Shown one piece after another: positions 12,563 to 24,229 of a stretch of 64,000 nt of DNA (positions within the stretch are counted from its first letter, which is position 1; each line of letters begins with the position of its first letter). The notes beneath the pieces were generated by a model. That model was given only the letters and a program-made list of their open reading frames with translations, was not told the origin of the DNA and made no database searches. Source of the stretch: Fistularia commersonii. Taxonomy: Eukaryota > Chordata > Actinopteri > Syngnathiformes > Fistulariidae. The stretch spans positions 7,288,874 through 7,352,873 of the forward strand of contig JBBMNZ010000001.1 of NCBI GenBank assembly GCA_037954325.1, given 5' to 3'. A program made the translations under genes and the position numbers.

Positions 12563-12987
12563 ACCATCCATCTTCCCCCACTTATTTGGAGATGGGTCGA
12601 GGGGGCAGCAGCAGGAGCAGTGAGGCCCAGACCTTTCTCCTCCTCCCACCACATGGTACAGCTCCTCTTGAGGGACCCCAAGGCATTCCCAGGCCAGCTA
12701 GGAGACATAGTCCTGGGTCTTCCCCGCGGTCTCCTCCCGGATGGACATGCACGGAATACCTCCTCCCGGAGGTGTCCAGGAGGCATCCTGACGAGATGCC
12801 CGAGCCACCTCAACTGGCTCAACTGGCTTCTCTCTATGCAAAGGAGCAGGAGCTCTGCTCCGAGCTCCTTCCCGATGACCAAACTTTTTTCCCTATCCCT
12901 AAGGGAGAGTCCGGCCACCCTGTGGAAAAAAGCTAATTTCAGCTGCTTGAATCCCTGCCCTTGTTCTTTCGGTCACGACCTTCGCCG
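12563..12987 (-). mobile_element. Rex3-like LINE, 3' segment (left part of a mosaic)
   Basis: The plus strand starts with CCATCCATC, the complement of the GATG-type tail known for Rex3 retrotransposons. It continues with GC-rich sequence typical of the 3' coding part. The minus strand has SQLRWLGHLVRMPPGHLREEV near 12770-12830 and GLSLRDREKSLV near 12890. It ends abruptly near 12987, where the sequence changes to the other LINE family in the same orientation. See the mosaic entry under findings. Confidence 0.8.
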
Positions 12988-13640
12988 ATACTCTTCTATC
13001 ACATACTACCCCGGAAACTTTTCTCCACCTATTCCAGCCTGCTTGAAGCCGTCTCTTCACCTCTTTTCCACACTCTCTGTTGCTCTGGACCGTTGACCCC
13101 AAGTACCTGAAATCCTCCAACTTCTTGAGCTCCACTCCCTGTAGCCTCACCATTCCACTGAGTTCCTCTCATTCACACACATATATTCTGTCTTGCTGCG
13201 ACTAACTTTCATTCCTCTCCTTTCCAGAGCATACTTCACCTCTCTAGATTCTCCTCTACCTGTTTTCTGCTCTCTCTACAGATCACAATGTCATCTGCAA
13301 ACATCATGGTCCATGGGGATTCCTGTCTAACCTCATCTGTCAGCCTGTCCATCACCACTGTGAACAAGAAGGGGCTCAGAGCTGATCCCCGATGGAGTCC
13401 CAACTCCACCTTGAACCTCTTTGTTACCCCCACAGCACACAGCATTACAGTCTCACAGCTAGCCTACATGTCCTGCACAAGTCTAACATACTTCTCTGCC
13501 ACTCCAGACTTCCTCATACAATACCAGAGCTCCTCTCTTAGCACCCTGTCACATGCTTTTTCTAAGTCTACAATAACACAGTGCAGCTCCCTCTGGCCTT
13601 CTCTGTACTACTCTATTAGAATTCTCTGGTAGGCGCGCTC
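12988..13640 (-). mobile_element. RTE-like LINE, reverse transcriptase middle segment (copy B, centre of a mosaic)
   Basis: The minus strand encodes reverse transcriptase palm and following regions: GLHRGSALSPFLFTVVMD, then ESPWTMMFADDIVICRESR with an intact FADD catalytic box (near 13290), and VRLQGVELKKLEDFRYLG (near 13130). Fragments near 13510-13600 correspond to the palm motif A region. The segment lacks about the last 450 nt and the usual GAA-rich tail seen in copies A, D, E, F and G. It also lacks the 5' half. It is bounded on both sides by Rex3-like sequence in the same orientation. Confidence 0.8.
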
Positions 13641-13955
13641 TCTAGTAGCCTTTCCAGGCACCCCAAAAAGGGTGGGTAAACTAAAGTGTTGTTGGGTTTC
13701 ATAACTACAAACAACAGTCAGAACCCGTCCACCTACCTGAAGGCAGAGAGAGGCTACCCTATTGTCCATTGGGTCGAACCCAACATGCAGGCGCCGAGAC
13801 AGGAGGCAATCAATATACCCACACCTGCCTGCCGTCTCTCAAAGGGGGCAACTTTAGAATAAAAAAAGAGTTCAGGCCCCCTCGAGAGGCCTGTTTCCAG
13901 ACCTCTTGCTGTGGGGGTGAGTCTGACTATATCTAGTCGGATCAAAACCTTCTAA
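13641..13955 (-). mobile_element. Rex3-like LINE, 5' endonuclease segment (right part of a mosaic)
   Basis: CCCCAAAAAGGGTGGGTAAA, CAAACAACAGTCAGAACCCG and AGTCTGACTATATCTAGTCG are hallmarks of the Rex3 endonuclease region as also seen at 42390-42545. About 2 kb of Rex3 between this piece and the 3' segment at 12563-12987 is missing and replaced by the other LINE. Confidence 0.75.
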
Positions 13956-15070
13956 ACATACTGTAAATAAGTGAGTAATGATAACAGTAGTAATAGGCTA
14001 CCTCCTCTACCAAGAGGAGGACAGGAAGGATGCTTTTGGTCTTATGATGGCTTCACATTTGAATTGATGCAAGCGTTTCCTTTTAAACAGTTATAGTAAT
14101 AATTAGTTTAATATATAGTTATATCGATGATCAATAGTTTTCTCTAAATTTCTTGGGCCCCCTGGATAGCATTTGCTTATATAGAAAAATGGGAAAGCGG
14201 GTTGTGTGGCCCCCCTACTCTGGTGTAACTTTTCTACTTCTGCATGCATGTGCCAGCACATCTCCAAATCAGTTTGCGCTCCACGGTATTTATAGGAAGT
14301 AACCTGCTCAATATCCTTTAGTCTCCTTTAGACTTTGGATCAGTTATGATATGATGGTCATATCCGTCAATTGCCTGACATATTAAAAAAAGAAAAAAAA
14401 AAGTATCTTGTGTACTTGTTAAGTGGCGAACTGGCGCTTTGCATATTTCAGAGTTGGGTTGCCTTATTTTCTCACACACGGATCGGTTTTGGGGCTGTGA
14501 AAAAGACAAATATACAAATTATTTACAAATCTACACTTCTTCACTCATCAGCACGCCATTGGCAAGATACAGGGTTTTTGGGACCGCCCATTAATCGAGG
14601 GGAAAGGAGGTGGCAGCTTGATAGGCTGATGGTTGGTTGTATTCACAGTAGTCTGAAGCTGAATTCACATGCAAATTTACATTTGTCCGTCTGTGTTGTG
14701 ATCTGGGGTCATGTGTCTGTGTGCGTGTCCTTTCACCTCAGTCTTTCACCAGTGAGCCTGATTGAGCAGGAGAATGATTTCAGCTCGGATGCAATGCGTC
14801 AGGGAGAGGCTATGAGGAGCTTGCTACCAGTCCTTTGGGGGGAACTGGTTGTCTTGAGTGTATCCTGCCACATGGACTCCTCTCCCAAATCACTGTCAGC
14901 ATTTCCTTGTCCGCTGCCTTCACCACAGTGTCATTCATCCCTTTCAGGAGGCTCCACATCCCTGAACTAAGATCCGTTTTAATTCCTGAGTCCAGAATTT
15001 GCTGCCCGTCCCTGACTGAGCTCCTTCCCTTGTTGATGTATGTTGGCTTCCTGTCCCTGGTACTTGTTCC
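13956..15070. other. No gene recognised
   Basis: Overlapping ORFs at 14371-14970 (plus) and 14810-15109 (minus) carry no domain I recognise. The segment at 14800-15070 is GC-richer and adjoins a hAT end at 15185, so it may be internal transposon sequence; this is unproven. Confidence 0.35.
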
Positions 15071-15071
15071 T

Positions 15072-15185
15072 GGTGAAGTTAAGTGGAAAATAACTATAGT
15101 ACAAATCACTGAATAAATATGAACATTTAATTTATTTGTTCATTTTACTTTTTTTTTCCATGCCTCTACTGACTGCATGTCACTG
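15072..15185 (-). mobile_element. hAT transposon right end, truncated copy
   Basis: The block ATAACTATAGTACAAATCAC followed by a T-rich run and CTACTGACTGCATGTCACTG ends at 15185. The same ordered block forms the right end of the more complete hAT element at 17805-17979. The left end of this copy was not found. Confidence 0.6.
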
Positions 15186-15235
15186 GTTTGAAGGTTTAAA
15201 GCCAACATAGACAGAACTAGTGCTTGTGATTGGAT

Positions 15236-15358
15236 TCCAACAGGAGGGAGACCAATCCGGGGTGTATGCCCATATCTTGTCCAATGACAGCTGGGATAGG
15301 CTCCCTCACCACTTCCACTCTTGGATGCAGGATAAGTGGTATAGATAATGGATGGAAT
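15236..15358 (+). repeat. Dispersed fish repeat ending in a GGAT-rich tail
   Basis: GACAGCTGGGATAGGCTCC and GGATAAGTGGTATAGATAATGG (first 20: GGATAAGTGGTATAGATAAT) match the 3' end of a very common teleost repeat. A second diverged relative is at 54290-54455. Confidence 0.55.
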
Positions 15359-15419
15359 GTTCAAAACCATTGATACATGAGTTCAGTCATTCATTATTTA
15401 TACTTTCTATCCTGCATTC

Positions 15420-15660
15420 AGGGTCAAGGGGGTGTTGTAGCATATCTCAGCTGTCATTGGGTGAGAAACAGGGCACACCCTGAACCGGTTGCCAGTTAAA
15501 CATTTAGAAACAGACAACCATTCACTCTCATTCTCAAAACGTGGACAATTGTGGGTCTCCTATGAGCCTTTTGGACTGTTGGAGGAAATCAGGGAACCTG
15601 AAGAAAACCCATTCAGCTATGGGGGAGAACATGAAAAACTCCAAACAGAAAGACCGTTTT
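15420..15660 (+). repeat. Dispersed fish repeat (ACAACCATTCACTCTCA type)
   Basis: GACAACCATTCACTCTCATT, then TTTGGACTGTTGGAGGAAAT and GAACCTGAAGAAAACCCATT, then AAACAGAAAGACC follow the order of a widespread teleost repeat. Smaller pieces of the same family are at 33005-33100 and 62583-62700. Confidence 0.6.
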
Positions 15661-15904
15661 ATTGTCAGATTGGTGTTAAAAGGCAACAGAGATGAAACCC
15701 GCCTGTGGAGAAGCAGCCTGGGACACAAACTGTTTTTGTTCTGCTCTTCAGATATGAAGCAGTTGCATGGAATCCATAACCATACCTGTGCAGAATGATT
15801 TCAAATATTTCTTACACATCACTCATTACTTGCTTTACCTTGATGTGAGTCCCAAATGTGTGTGATTAATGGCCTTTCAATACTTTAGTAACACAGTTAA
15901 GTTT

Positions 15905-15926
15905 GGGGGGGGGGGGGGGGGGGGGG
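15905..15926 (+). repeat. G22 homopolymer
   Basis: An unbroken run of 22 guanines, followed by TTCCTCCCCCC. It could form a G-quadruplex, and its length is unreliable in most sequencing data. Confidence 0.9.
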
Positions 15927-16194
15927 TTCCTCCCCCCACAGACTCAGGATGAATTGTACCTGGAAAAAGTATGAAAAAGGATTATCTTTGAAAAATATCC
16001 TCAGGTGTTGACAATTGGTTTTATTTTTTACTGTATTGACATTTTAACCAGGGAAGTGCGAGACAATGTGAATTTTAAAAAAGTCAGTGTATGGGGCGCC
16101 AAGTCAAAGTTTAGCAGAAACAAGTTAAAAAAAAAATTACCTTTAATACAGAATGCAGCTTGAATTTAATGCCTTCAGGTGAGGACTGAGGCTC

Positions 16195-16405
16195 ACTAGG
16201 GTAGCATGGTGCTGGGGGGTTTGTGCAATTGTCCTTGGAACTGAACATTTCTGGTTCAATTTCCTGTCAGCGTTATTGAGCAAGACATTGGACCCTCAAC
16301 TCCTCTCCTGGCCTTGCGTAGTAGCTGCTTTTCACTCATGATTCATCCATGATGGATTAAATGCAGTGGTTGTGCTGTGTGACTGAATAAAGCGATTCCT
16401 AATTC
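16195..16405 (+). repeat. tRNA-derived SINE-like repeat, copy 1
   Basis: A head with GGTTCAATTTCCTG (B-box-like) is followed by GAGCAAGACATTGGACCC, a GATGGATTAAATGCA block and a tail TGAATAAAGCGATTCC. The same order occurs at 51440-51625, which shows a family. Confidence 0.55.
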
Positions 16406-16524
16406 TAAAGAGATTACATGTACTGGTAATGGATTTAATTGATAAAATAGTGATTTCAGTGTTTTATCAATACGTTTTAATAGTGATATTTATATTCCGT
16501 GTGTGTATTTATAAAAATGTCATT

Positions 16525-16575
16525 GCCTGTGGAGGTTCTCAGTCATCCAGGTCATAGAGAATTCTTGTCACAACA
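16525..16575 (-). repeat. Dispersed repeat terminus, copy 2 of 3
   Basis: GTGGAGGTTCTCAGTCATCC plus AGGTCATAGAGAATTC is the reverse complement of 10709-10745 and matches 56556-56595. Confidence 0.55.
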
Positions 16576-16741
16576 AAATTTTGAAAAAGTAAAGGTCCCA
16601 AATTATTGGTCATTTTATGCAAACTGTAATTGCTCTGATGCAGTGTCTCATTAGCATTTAAGGGCAAGCCAACATACCATCCTATCAAGACTTTTTTTTT
16701 TTTCTGGAAACCGAGGTTGCCGCCTGCCACTTGGGATATTT

Positions 16742-17979
16742 CAGTGCGGTGAGGTTCATGGCTGGTGAGTTACTGATGTCATCACAGTCAGATTTACAAA
16801 CGTATGAACCCTACGGAGTAGCTTATTCACCATTTTATTGGCAGCAGTTAACATGTTTTGTTTAAAATATCATGTCAGCATTCTTCACATATACAAAATG
16901 TAGCATAGAAAAAAAGCATATTTAAAAAAAAACGTTCCCTTACCTTTACTTATAAATGAAGTCAATGCGCCACTCCTTCTGAAGAAAGCATCGGTAACTT
17001 GCTTGTACAAATCGTCCTTGTCTTCAGTTTTACAAGTCTGTCTCATTAGAAATCACTGCCAGTGAAGACAGTCGTCCTTGATCGTTCCTGTTCCGGCTGT
17101 ATGTTTTTAGTCTTTTCAGTGCGGACAATGAATCTCTTGATTTTCCTTTACCTTAGCATTGTGGATGGTGATGAGTCTTTGCTCTTCATTCAAAGCCAAA
17201 TCTATCCTGGACATCCCGAATGTTTTTAGCAAGATTTGACCTTGAGTGTTAGTGGCCGACTTCTCATGTTTGATTATGCTTCTTTGCAGATTCTTCAGGT
17301 CACAATATCCCATTTGACTCCAGACATTGTCAGAAGTTGAGAAAAGAGAGCAGGAAAAGCAAAAAAAAGCGCTTTCTTACTGGACATCCACACAGCCAGC
17401 CTTTTTGTGTGTATCATTCCGTATGAAAAGACTGAGTCTTCTGTCCCGTAGTCTGAAGCAAATCTGTTAGCAGCGGCATCAGTCTTCCCTGACTCATCAG
17501 CTCCTCCCTTGACTGAAAGTCCAGTTTGGAAAACTCTTTCAGTTTAGCTATGTAATCCTCCATTTTAGAGATAAAGCCGAGCAAGAGACAAACATAACTG
17601 GATGGCTGGACTTGACTTGCTAACTGCTTACAGTAGCTTGCTATTGCAAATTCTATTATTCTTTAGCCGAGTAGTACAAAGGATTCCTGGGATCACCAGT
17701 GCCCCCTACCATGAGGCCCTGTCACTGTGTGCCTCACTTAGTGTGTCCTAGCTTTACATGGCTCGGCACGAGACACACGTTACAGTTGTTAACTACAAAA
17801 AATTGTTTGGGGAAGTTTGAAGGAAAATAAGTTTTTGAAGTTTGGGGAAAATAACTTTATCGAACAAATCATTGAGTAAATATAACCATTTAATTTATTT
17901 TTTCAATTTACATTTTTTTTCTTTCTATGATGCCAGGTGAGGCCTGGCCTCACCTGCCGCTACTGACTGCACGTCACTG
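16742..17979 (-). mobile_element. hAT-type DNA transposon, probably nonautonomous
   Basis: The left end is CAGTGCGGTGAGG and the right end, on the other strand, is CAGTGACGTGCAGTCAG, so the CAGTG termini are inverted. The flanks GGATATTT and GTAAATTT match at 6 of 8 positions, consistent with a decayed 8-bp hAT target duplication. Near the right end is an almost perfect palindrome (CAGGTGAGGCCTGGCC continuing TCACCTG, 17934-17956). A minus-strand frame at 17116-17313 encodes LQRSIIKHEKSATNTQ and FGMSRIDLALNEEQRL, which I recognise as the N-terminal zinc-finger region of fish hAT transposases. The catalytic RNase H-like and dimerisation parts are absent, so it cannot encode a complete transposase. 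Confidence 0.7.
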
Positions 17980-19095
17980 GTAAATTTATGTTTTTTATGT
18001 CAAAACATGGAAAACACTTGTTGGTATCAGCAAAGCCAGCCTCAAATAGATGACATGGAAATAAACACAATCTTCTGCAATCATGAATCATTGCTCATGT
18101 CTGTGCTAAGAATGGGTTTCTGTCCTCTGGATTCTTTTAAATCACTGGGTTGCTGCTCACAAATAGTCATGCAATGAGACTTTTAAGACTTCTGAACTTT
18201 TATTTATTTATTTTTTAGATTTATTTTTCTTTTTAAACTTAGAAAAGCACCATGAAATTGCAATCGCTTTGATCTTTTGAGGACACAGGACAACTCCCTT
18301 TCATACCCTAAAAAATCTGAGAATGGGGGGGAAGACCTGTTTGTATCCAAAGTAGAGTTTTATTGAAATGGACTAGAGCAGTAACAAGCCTGCCTTCTTT
18401 TTTTTGCATATTTTCCAATATAATGGACAAATACATGCATAGAAGAAGCATGTAATTTGGGAATGCTTCACTTTATTTTTCAAAGCATATGGACTTTGTA
18501 ATAGTGATGAAGTAAGTGTTTTGTGAAGGGAAAAGAATGGCTCTTGATATAAGTCACTATTTTCACTTACTGAATGTCACATCTGAATTAACAAATGTGT
18601 TTTATAACTGTTTCAACGGTTTTTAAATATAAATATAATGGGTCCCAGGATGGAACCCAGAGCCTTTCGACAATAAAATGAAAAAATAAAACAGGATTCA
18701 CTTATAGTTTATATATAATATCATTACAGACAAATTTGAAATGTAAATGAGACCAACATAACATAATTTTCTTTATTTAAAATTACAATTAAGCAATTTT
18801 CTCTTAACATACCCTTTACTGGAAGGAATCATTTGAGCTAAATAGATGTTAGCATATTTACGTAAATACACTGAAACCTTGACTTACAAGCTTTCCATGA
18901 GCAAGCTTGTAAATTTGCTCGCATATCAATTTGGATTTCCCAACGGAAAGTAATTGAAACACAGTTAATCTGTTCCATGCTCCCATGTGTGTGCTTTCAG
19001 TAAGAAAAAATTACTTTCTAAAATTGAGCATCACACCTTCAATTTCCGTTTCAGTATCATAAGTATATTTGACATTCTTTACACCTCCAGAATGC
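17980..19095. other. No gene recognised; possible DNA-transposon fragment
   Basis: 18875-18965 (CTTGACTTACAAGC and GCTCGCATATCAATTTGG) resembles part of a common fish miniature element, at low confidence. The rest is AT-rich and featureless. Confidence 0.35.
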
Positions 19096-19620
19096 TCCTA
19101 ACAAACTCCTCCTACTCTATTTTCCTGCCTGTCAGTACCATGATAGTACAACTTAAAGCCTGCTCCTGAGCTTCTAGCTATATTACCTTTCCACCTGGTC
19201 TCCTGGACACACAGTATAGTCACCTTCCTTCCATGCATCATTTCGACCAGCTCTCTTTTCCTGTCATAGTCCTTCCTTTGTCTCTGACTCTTGCCTTTCA
19301 TCTTCTGTGTCTCTCTCTCTCTCTCTGCTTCCTAACACGCCTTCCTCCTCTCTTTTTGACCTACAGTACCCCAGTTTCCATTGGTTCCCTGTAGGTCATT
19401 GGTACAAATGGCGGTTGTTGTTAACCCAGGCCTCGACTGAACTGATTATTATGTTTGATTCGCATGTTTGGTTTTGGCAAAGGTCTTACGCCAGATGCCT
19501 TTCCTGACATAACCCTCTGCATTTATCTGGGCCTCAGCCCAGCACAGGAAGACACCGGCCCTGAGCTCCCAAAAGGCTGGCTCAGGGAGACATCTGCCCA
19601 AGCCCCCTGAGGCTGGATTC
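19096..19620 (-). mobile_element. RTE-like LINE, 5' fragment (copy C)
   Basis: The minus strand encodes the start of the endonuclease (VTILCVQETRWKGNIARSSG, GFKLYYHGTD) at 19100-19260. The 5' leader follows, with CTGTAGGTCATTGG... and TAACCCAGGCCTCGACTG in the same order as copy A (3580-3640). It extends further 5' than copy A, to the segment that reads AAATGCAGAGGGTTATGTC on the coding strand, which is also present in copy G. Only the 5' region is present, which is unusual for LINEs and implies deletion of the 3' part. Confidence 0.75.
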
Positions 19621-19689
19621 TAATTGTTTGCTGTCCCTAATCTCCATAAATGGTTGTCTAGGTCGTGATGGCTTGTTGTGTAAATGGTA

Positions 19690-21500
19690 GAGTTAATCTG
19701 CAGAAACTAGGTGTAGGTGTCGTTTGATGGAACAAAAGAGCAACTTAGTAGGGTCACCTGGATTGGAATGTGAATAGATAAAGCTAAACAAAGGAGTGAA
19801 ACCTGTCGGATCACATGAACTGAGGCTTTGGACGTTATCAGGGGCTTGCTCTGGTGGAGTGTCTTCCCTGGGGGTCCAAATCTGTTGTATTGGTATTGAT
19901 CCCAATACGGCATTGTACATTTGTGAAAGGCTGTGTCTGAGGCCTCCCTCTTCTGTTCAGAGATGGGTTTTCTGTCTAAAGACAGCTTCTTTGACTCTCG
20001 AACCATCTTTCTTTGCCGAGAATTTGTATGTTGCTGTCTTCAATGAAATGTCCCTTTTCCATCAGGTGTAGGACAGTGTCCTCAAGTGGTGGCTCTCCTG
20101 CGTTGGGCCATCCATTTGGCCAGAGGTTTTTTGGTCCCCCTAATGTAGACGTCCTAACAATCCTCAGTGCAAGTGACAGCATACACCACATTCTCTATCT
20201 TGTGTCTGGGTGGTTTGTCCTTGGAGTGCATTTTTGCCTCTGGGTGTTGTGTTGAAATGTGCCTATACACAGTGTTTGTTGAACATCCTTCAGAGAAACT
20301 CTGAAACACCAGCAACATATGGGATAATTATGTTCTTTCTTTTGTTCTTGGCTTCCTCTTGTTCTTGCAACCGGTGGTTTCTGATTTGGCAAAGGCAACA
20401 TCAGGGTACCCAAAGGATCTCAAGGCTTTTCTAATATGTTCTACCTCAGTCTTGCTTCCTTTGGCTGTTAATGGGATGGTCTTGGCCTTGTGGCATAGAG
20501 TTCTGATGGCCCCCAGTTTGTACTCAAGGAGGTGGTGTGAGTCAAAAAGAAGATAATGGTCGGTGTATGTTGGTTCCCTTTAAATCTTGCTGTCCAGGCT
20601 TCTGTCCTGTTGTATTTAAACGCAACAGTCCAAAGCAGAAAGTCCAAAGTCACAAGGGGAGTTAGTCAGGAGTGACATCCTTCCTCGGGAATTTGATTGT
20701 CGATCATGTTTAGTTAAGTGGGGAACGCTTCTACCTCATTCTTCTTGATCTTGACCCATGTGTCATCAACAGCCCTGAACCATTGGCTTGGTGGTGTTCC
20801 CCTGATTGAAGTAAGGACCTTGCTCTCAACCTCCTCCGTGTCTAGGTTTGCCACTATGGTGGCAAGCCCATGGCGCATCAATGTCTTTGCCAGTAGAAAC
20901 CGCTGTTGAACAGGAAATAGGTGGTCTGTGGACAAATGTCTAGTTGGGTGCAGATATGATCCATAGAGAGTTTTACTAAGGTGTTGTCCTTAACGAGGCT
21001 ATCTGACTGCTGTGATCGCATCCACTGTGGTAATACATGTGAACAGTGAGGCTATGTCGTATGACAATGTAGTTCCATCCGGGTCCAGCCTGATCTGCTT
21101 GACCCTACTAGCAACATCCTGCAAATTCTGCATATGTTGTGGGGTGTTGACAACCAAAGGTGACAAAATCTTTGCCGCATATTTACCGATGTTGTATGTG
21201 ATGGAGTTTTCGCCACTGCTGATGAGTCGTGGAGGCGCTCTCTCCTTGTGAATCTCTAGATGCAAGTCATGGTTTTTCCTGGGTACAGTCAATAATCAAG
21301 TGGTTTGTCTATGGTCACATCCTTTTCCAGATGCTGTAGACAGGGGACTACTTTCTTCTTGTAGGTGTTGGTTGGATCCCATCTCAGGGATTTATACGTT
21401 GTTGTGTCTGCTCAGATCACCAGGCAAAAAATCGACTGAGCCATGGATCATATCTTGGAGAACTAGTAGGTTGGAGCATTTGTAGTCAAGGTTCTACGGT
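19690..21500 (-). mobile_element. Penelope-like retroelement, degraded
   Basis: Fragments of one protein appear in order on the minus strand. ENSITYNIGKYAAKILSPLV and LSYDIASLFTCI (21030-21210) match the region up to reverse transcriptase motif A of Penelope-like elements. LTSIRGTPPSQWFRAVDDTW (20750-20830) contains the VDD active-site motif C. VLHLMEKGHFIEDSNIQILG (20020-20090) and KERWFES match the C-terminal GIY-YIG endonuclease domain. The GIY-YIG catalytic start itself is not clearly preserved (TLGGPKNLWP at about 20130-20155). Several frameshifts and stops show it is dead. The 5' limit is uncertain; unassigned sequence continues to about 21800. Confidence 0.75.
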
Positions 21501-24229
21501 AGTCTTAAAAATGTGGGTTTGGTCAACCATGGTCTGAGGGGAACTAGTTTATTTCTGTTTGAAGAGGTTTCCAGCTCCTATAAACAATACTTTTGGAAAC
21601 GGTACATCATGGATTGCCAATCCATTGGCTCCAGGAGGAGAAGGAGACAAAGACAGATGGAAGGGAATGGCCATTGGAGATGATCTGGGATCCTTCGAGC
21701 CTTTGTCAACACAGGAATTGTTTCTGTAGCAACTGAAGTTAAGGTAGATACTGAGTTCACCAATCAGACTTTCAGGAGAACACCCCCTCTATCAGCACAG
21801 ATAAAATGTAAGCCGAGAAGTACAGATACGACCTGTGTTTCACCCCACTTTACACATAAGGGTTCCCACACTGCTACAGAATTAAAACTTCAAATGGTCA
21901 GAAGTGAAGACACCATCAGGGGATTTTTAGCATTATCATAAATGGCCCTTTCAAAGATGAAACAAAAAAGCCTTTTTTTTGATGAAACAATGCAGGGGGA
22001 CCAACTTTTCTGATACAAAAACAATGAAGTCTTAAGTCCCACCTCAATATAGAATTAGTTGTTCTAAATAAGAATTAATGAGTAAAAATAAAGTAAATTT
22101 AGCCTGCATAAGTGAAGCTTAACAAGTTCATCCGGGTAGGACCAGGAATTGGCCGTGGGAAATGAATAAAATTCCCGACTTCCTTCCGTCAAAGGTGGAC
22201 TATTGCTAGTTCAAATGAAAATCCCCTTAGATGATCACAACTTTTTATGCCAGGGCTAAAAGATCAACTACCTCATCAATAGCTGAGGAGATGAGCGGAA
22301 GGTCTATACACTGCAAGTGCTGTATTGAATTAGAATGTGCAAAATTCACCAGAGCCAGACCAAGGAGGCATTTTTTAAAATTCACCATTAAGTGAGCTGC
22401 AAAAGAGACTCTTGTGGAAGAAAAAGAAAGTCGAACCTGGCCTTGAATTTCCATAAGCTCTAAAAAGAGTAATTTGAATAGGACAACTTCACGTTGTTTT
22501 TAGATTAAACCACAAAATCAAGATTTATAGAGAATATATACGGACTTGTTTATACTCCTTGAGTAAAACACCCACTATCTAAGCAAATAAAACCAAGCCT
22601 TTGCTTGCTCTTAAAGCCCTAAGCAATGAAGAGAATCCTGATAACCAAGGGAATTCTTAGTCGCTGAGGGTGATACTGTTGCAGACCACACTGCTGCTGG
22701 AGTATAGGCGTAACTTGACTTCAAGGCAAACACAACATCCCCCTTGCCATCCTCATTATCTAGGGCTATTAAATATTGTGGCCTGCGGGGAAACATCTCA
22801 GTTACATAAATAGTCTGAAAATTGGGTAAGATTTTCCACAAACTGCTTTTTGGCTAAACAAGAGGGATGTATATAAATCCCAAAAAATAATAAAAGGGTA
22901 GCTCTTGGATTCTGGTCCTTTTCACAGAGGTAACTGGATGGGACGGAACACAAATCACTCCAAGCTTCTCATAGGTAGACAGAAATGACTCCTGTTCAAA
23001 GGGGAGTTTTGCCAGTAACCTCCTCAGGACATAGTATGCACTCTGTTGCAAAAATAAAGAGGGATGGAGTTCAGGAAGAGCAGGGCTTCTTTAATACTGC
23101 TTACATCAGCAACCTTGAAGCCAAGGAGAAAAAGGAAATAAGGGGCAATATAAGGTCCCCAATGTACTTACTGCATGTTTTTGCACTGGGGTTGAGGGAG
23201 GGGGGATACAAAGAACCTAAGGGAAACCACCACATACAAACACCACACAGTGTTTGCCCAATCAATTTTCTCCTTTTTTGTGCAACAAATTGTGTTAACC
23301 CGGATGAGAAAACCGCTCATCATTAGCCATAGAGAGTTGGGACAAGAGCACTTGGATAGGGTAGGGGTTTTTGTAGTGACAAAGGCTGCCCCTGTGGCAA
23401 GCAGCTGGCCAGGTTAGTGTTTCATAAATGGGAGGGATCTGGTGAAGGTTCAGCAAGGGAAAGAGACCTTGAACCCAGAGGAATGTCAGTCTGATGAATG
23501 GTATGCTTGAAGAGAGGTGAGGGCTTTTTAGGCAAAAGACTGATTTCCACGAGAGTGACATGGTCACCCGAGCCACATACCCTTCTCGAGGAGCTCCCAA
23601 ATCGCAGTACGCCTCTCAGCTTCGCAATTTTTTTGTGGCACAGAACAGAGCTAAAATACCAACGTAAAGAATTGCACTCCAAATCAGAGGAGGTTGGGAT
23701 GACATGGACTCGCTCAGTAGGATTCTAATCCACTATTCAGAGGTATAACTTTACTGGAAAAGCTTTACTGGAGAAGTCAGCCTGAATTTGGCTCTCGCTG
23801 ATGAAAAATAAATCTGCCATCCATAAATTTCCTTAAAGCCCCCTCCCAGTTGAAGAATTTTTTGCTTAGGAGCGGATCTTTGAGTTTTTGGTCCAGTATT
23901 CTATTCTGCTTAATAGACATAATAGATTATCTAATCTATGTCATAAAGCCTTTGCTGAAACTATAAAGGACATAATAAGTATAAGGCTGTTATTTGAATA
24001 AATGACAAGCAAGGTTTCCAGAATGGGCAGACAAGACATCCCTATGTCACTCACCACCATATCACAGCCGTGCTGCCTCTATAACAAGCTCTATAAGTTC
24101 TATAAGCTATAATTGCATCAAGCCAACCAGAACCGTGTCGCATTTACCATTACTGTTATCATTACGAGATCATTTGTGCCTGCCCCTTCCAACACTCACA
24201 GCCAATTACACTATTGTGTAATCACTATT
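21501..24229. other. Unassigned region with coding-like texture on the minus strand
   Basis: Minus-strand frames at 22611-22841, 22854-23051 and 23295-23682 are consecutive and look protein-like (for example MFPRRPQYLIALDNEDGKGD), suggesting an eroded transposon or pseudogene. I recognise no domain and no termini, so I do not name it. Confidence 0.3.

Noticed and set aside
12586..13096. Plus-strand ORFs of 116 and 158 residues
   Set aside because: They are antisense to Rex3 coding sequence.
14371..14970. 199-residue ORF as a gene
   Set aside because: No recognisable domain, no splice context, and it overlaps another long frame on the opposite strand.
22611..23682. Endogenous retrovirus protein remnants
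   Set aside because: No LTR pair, primer-binding site or recognisable retroviral motif could be seen.
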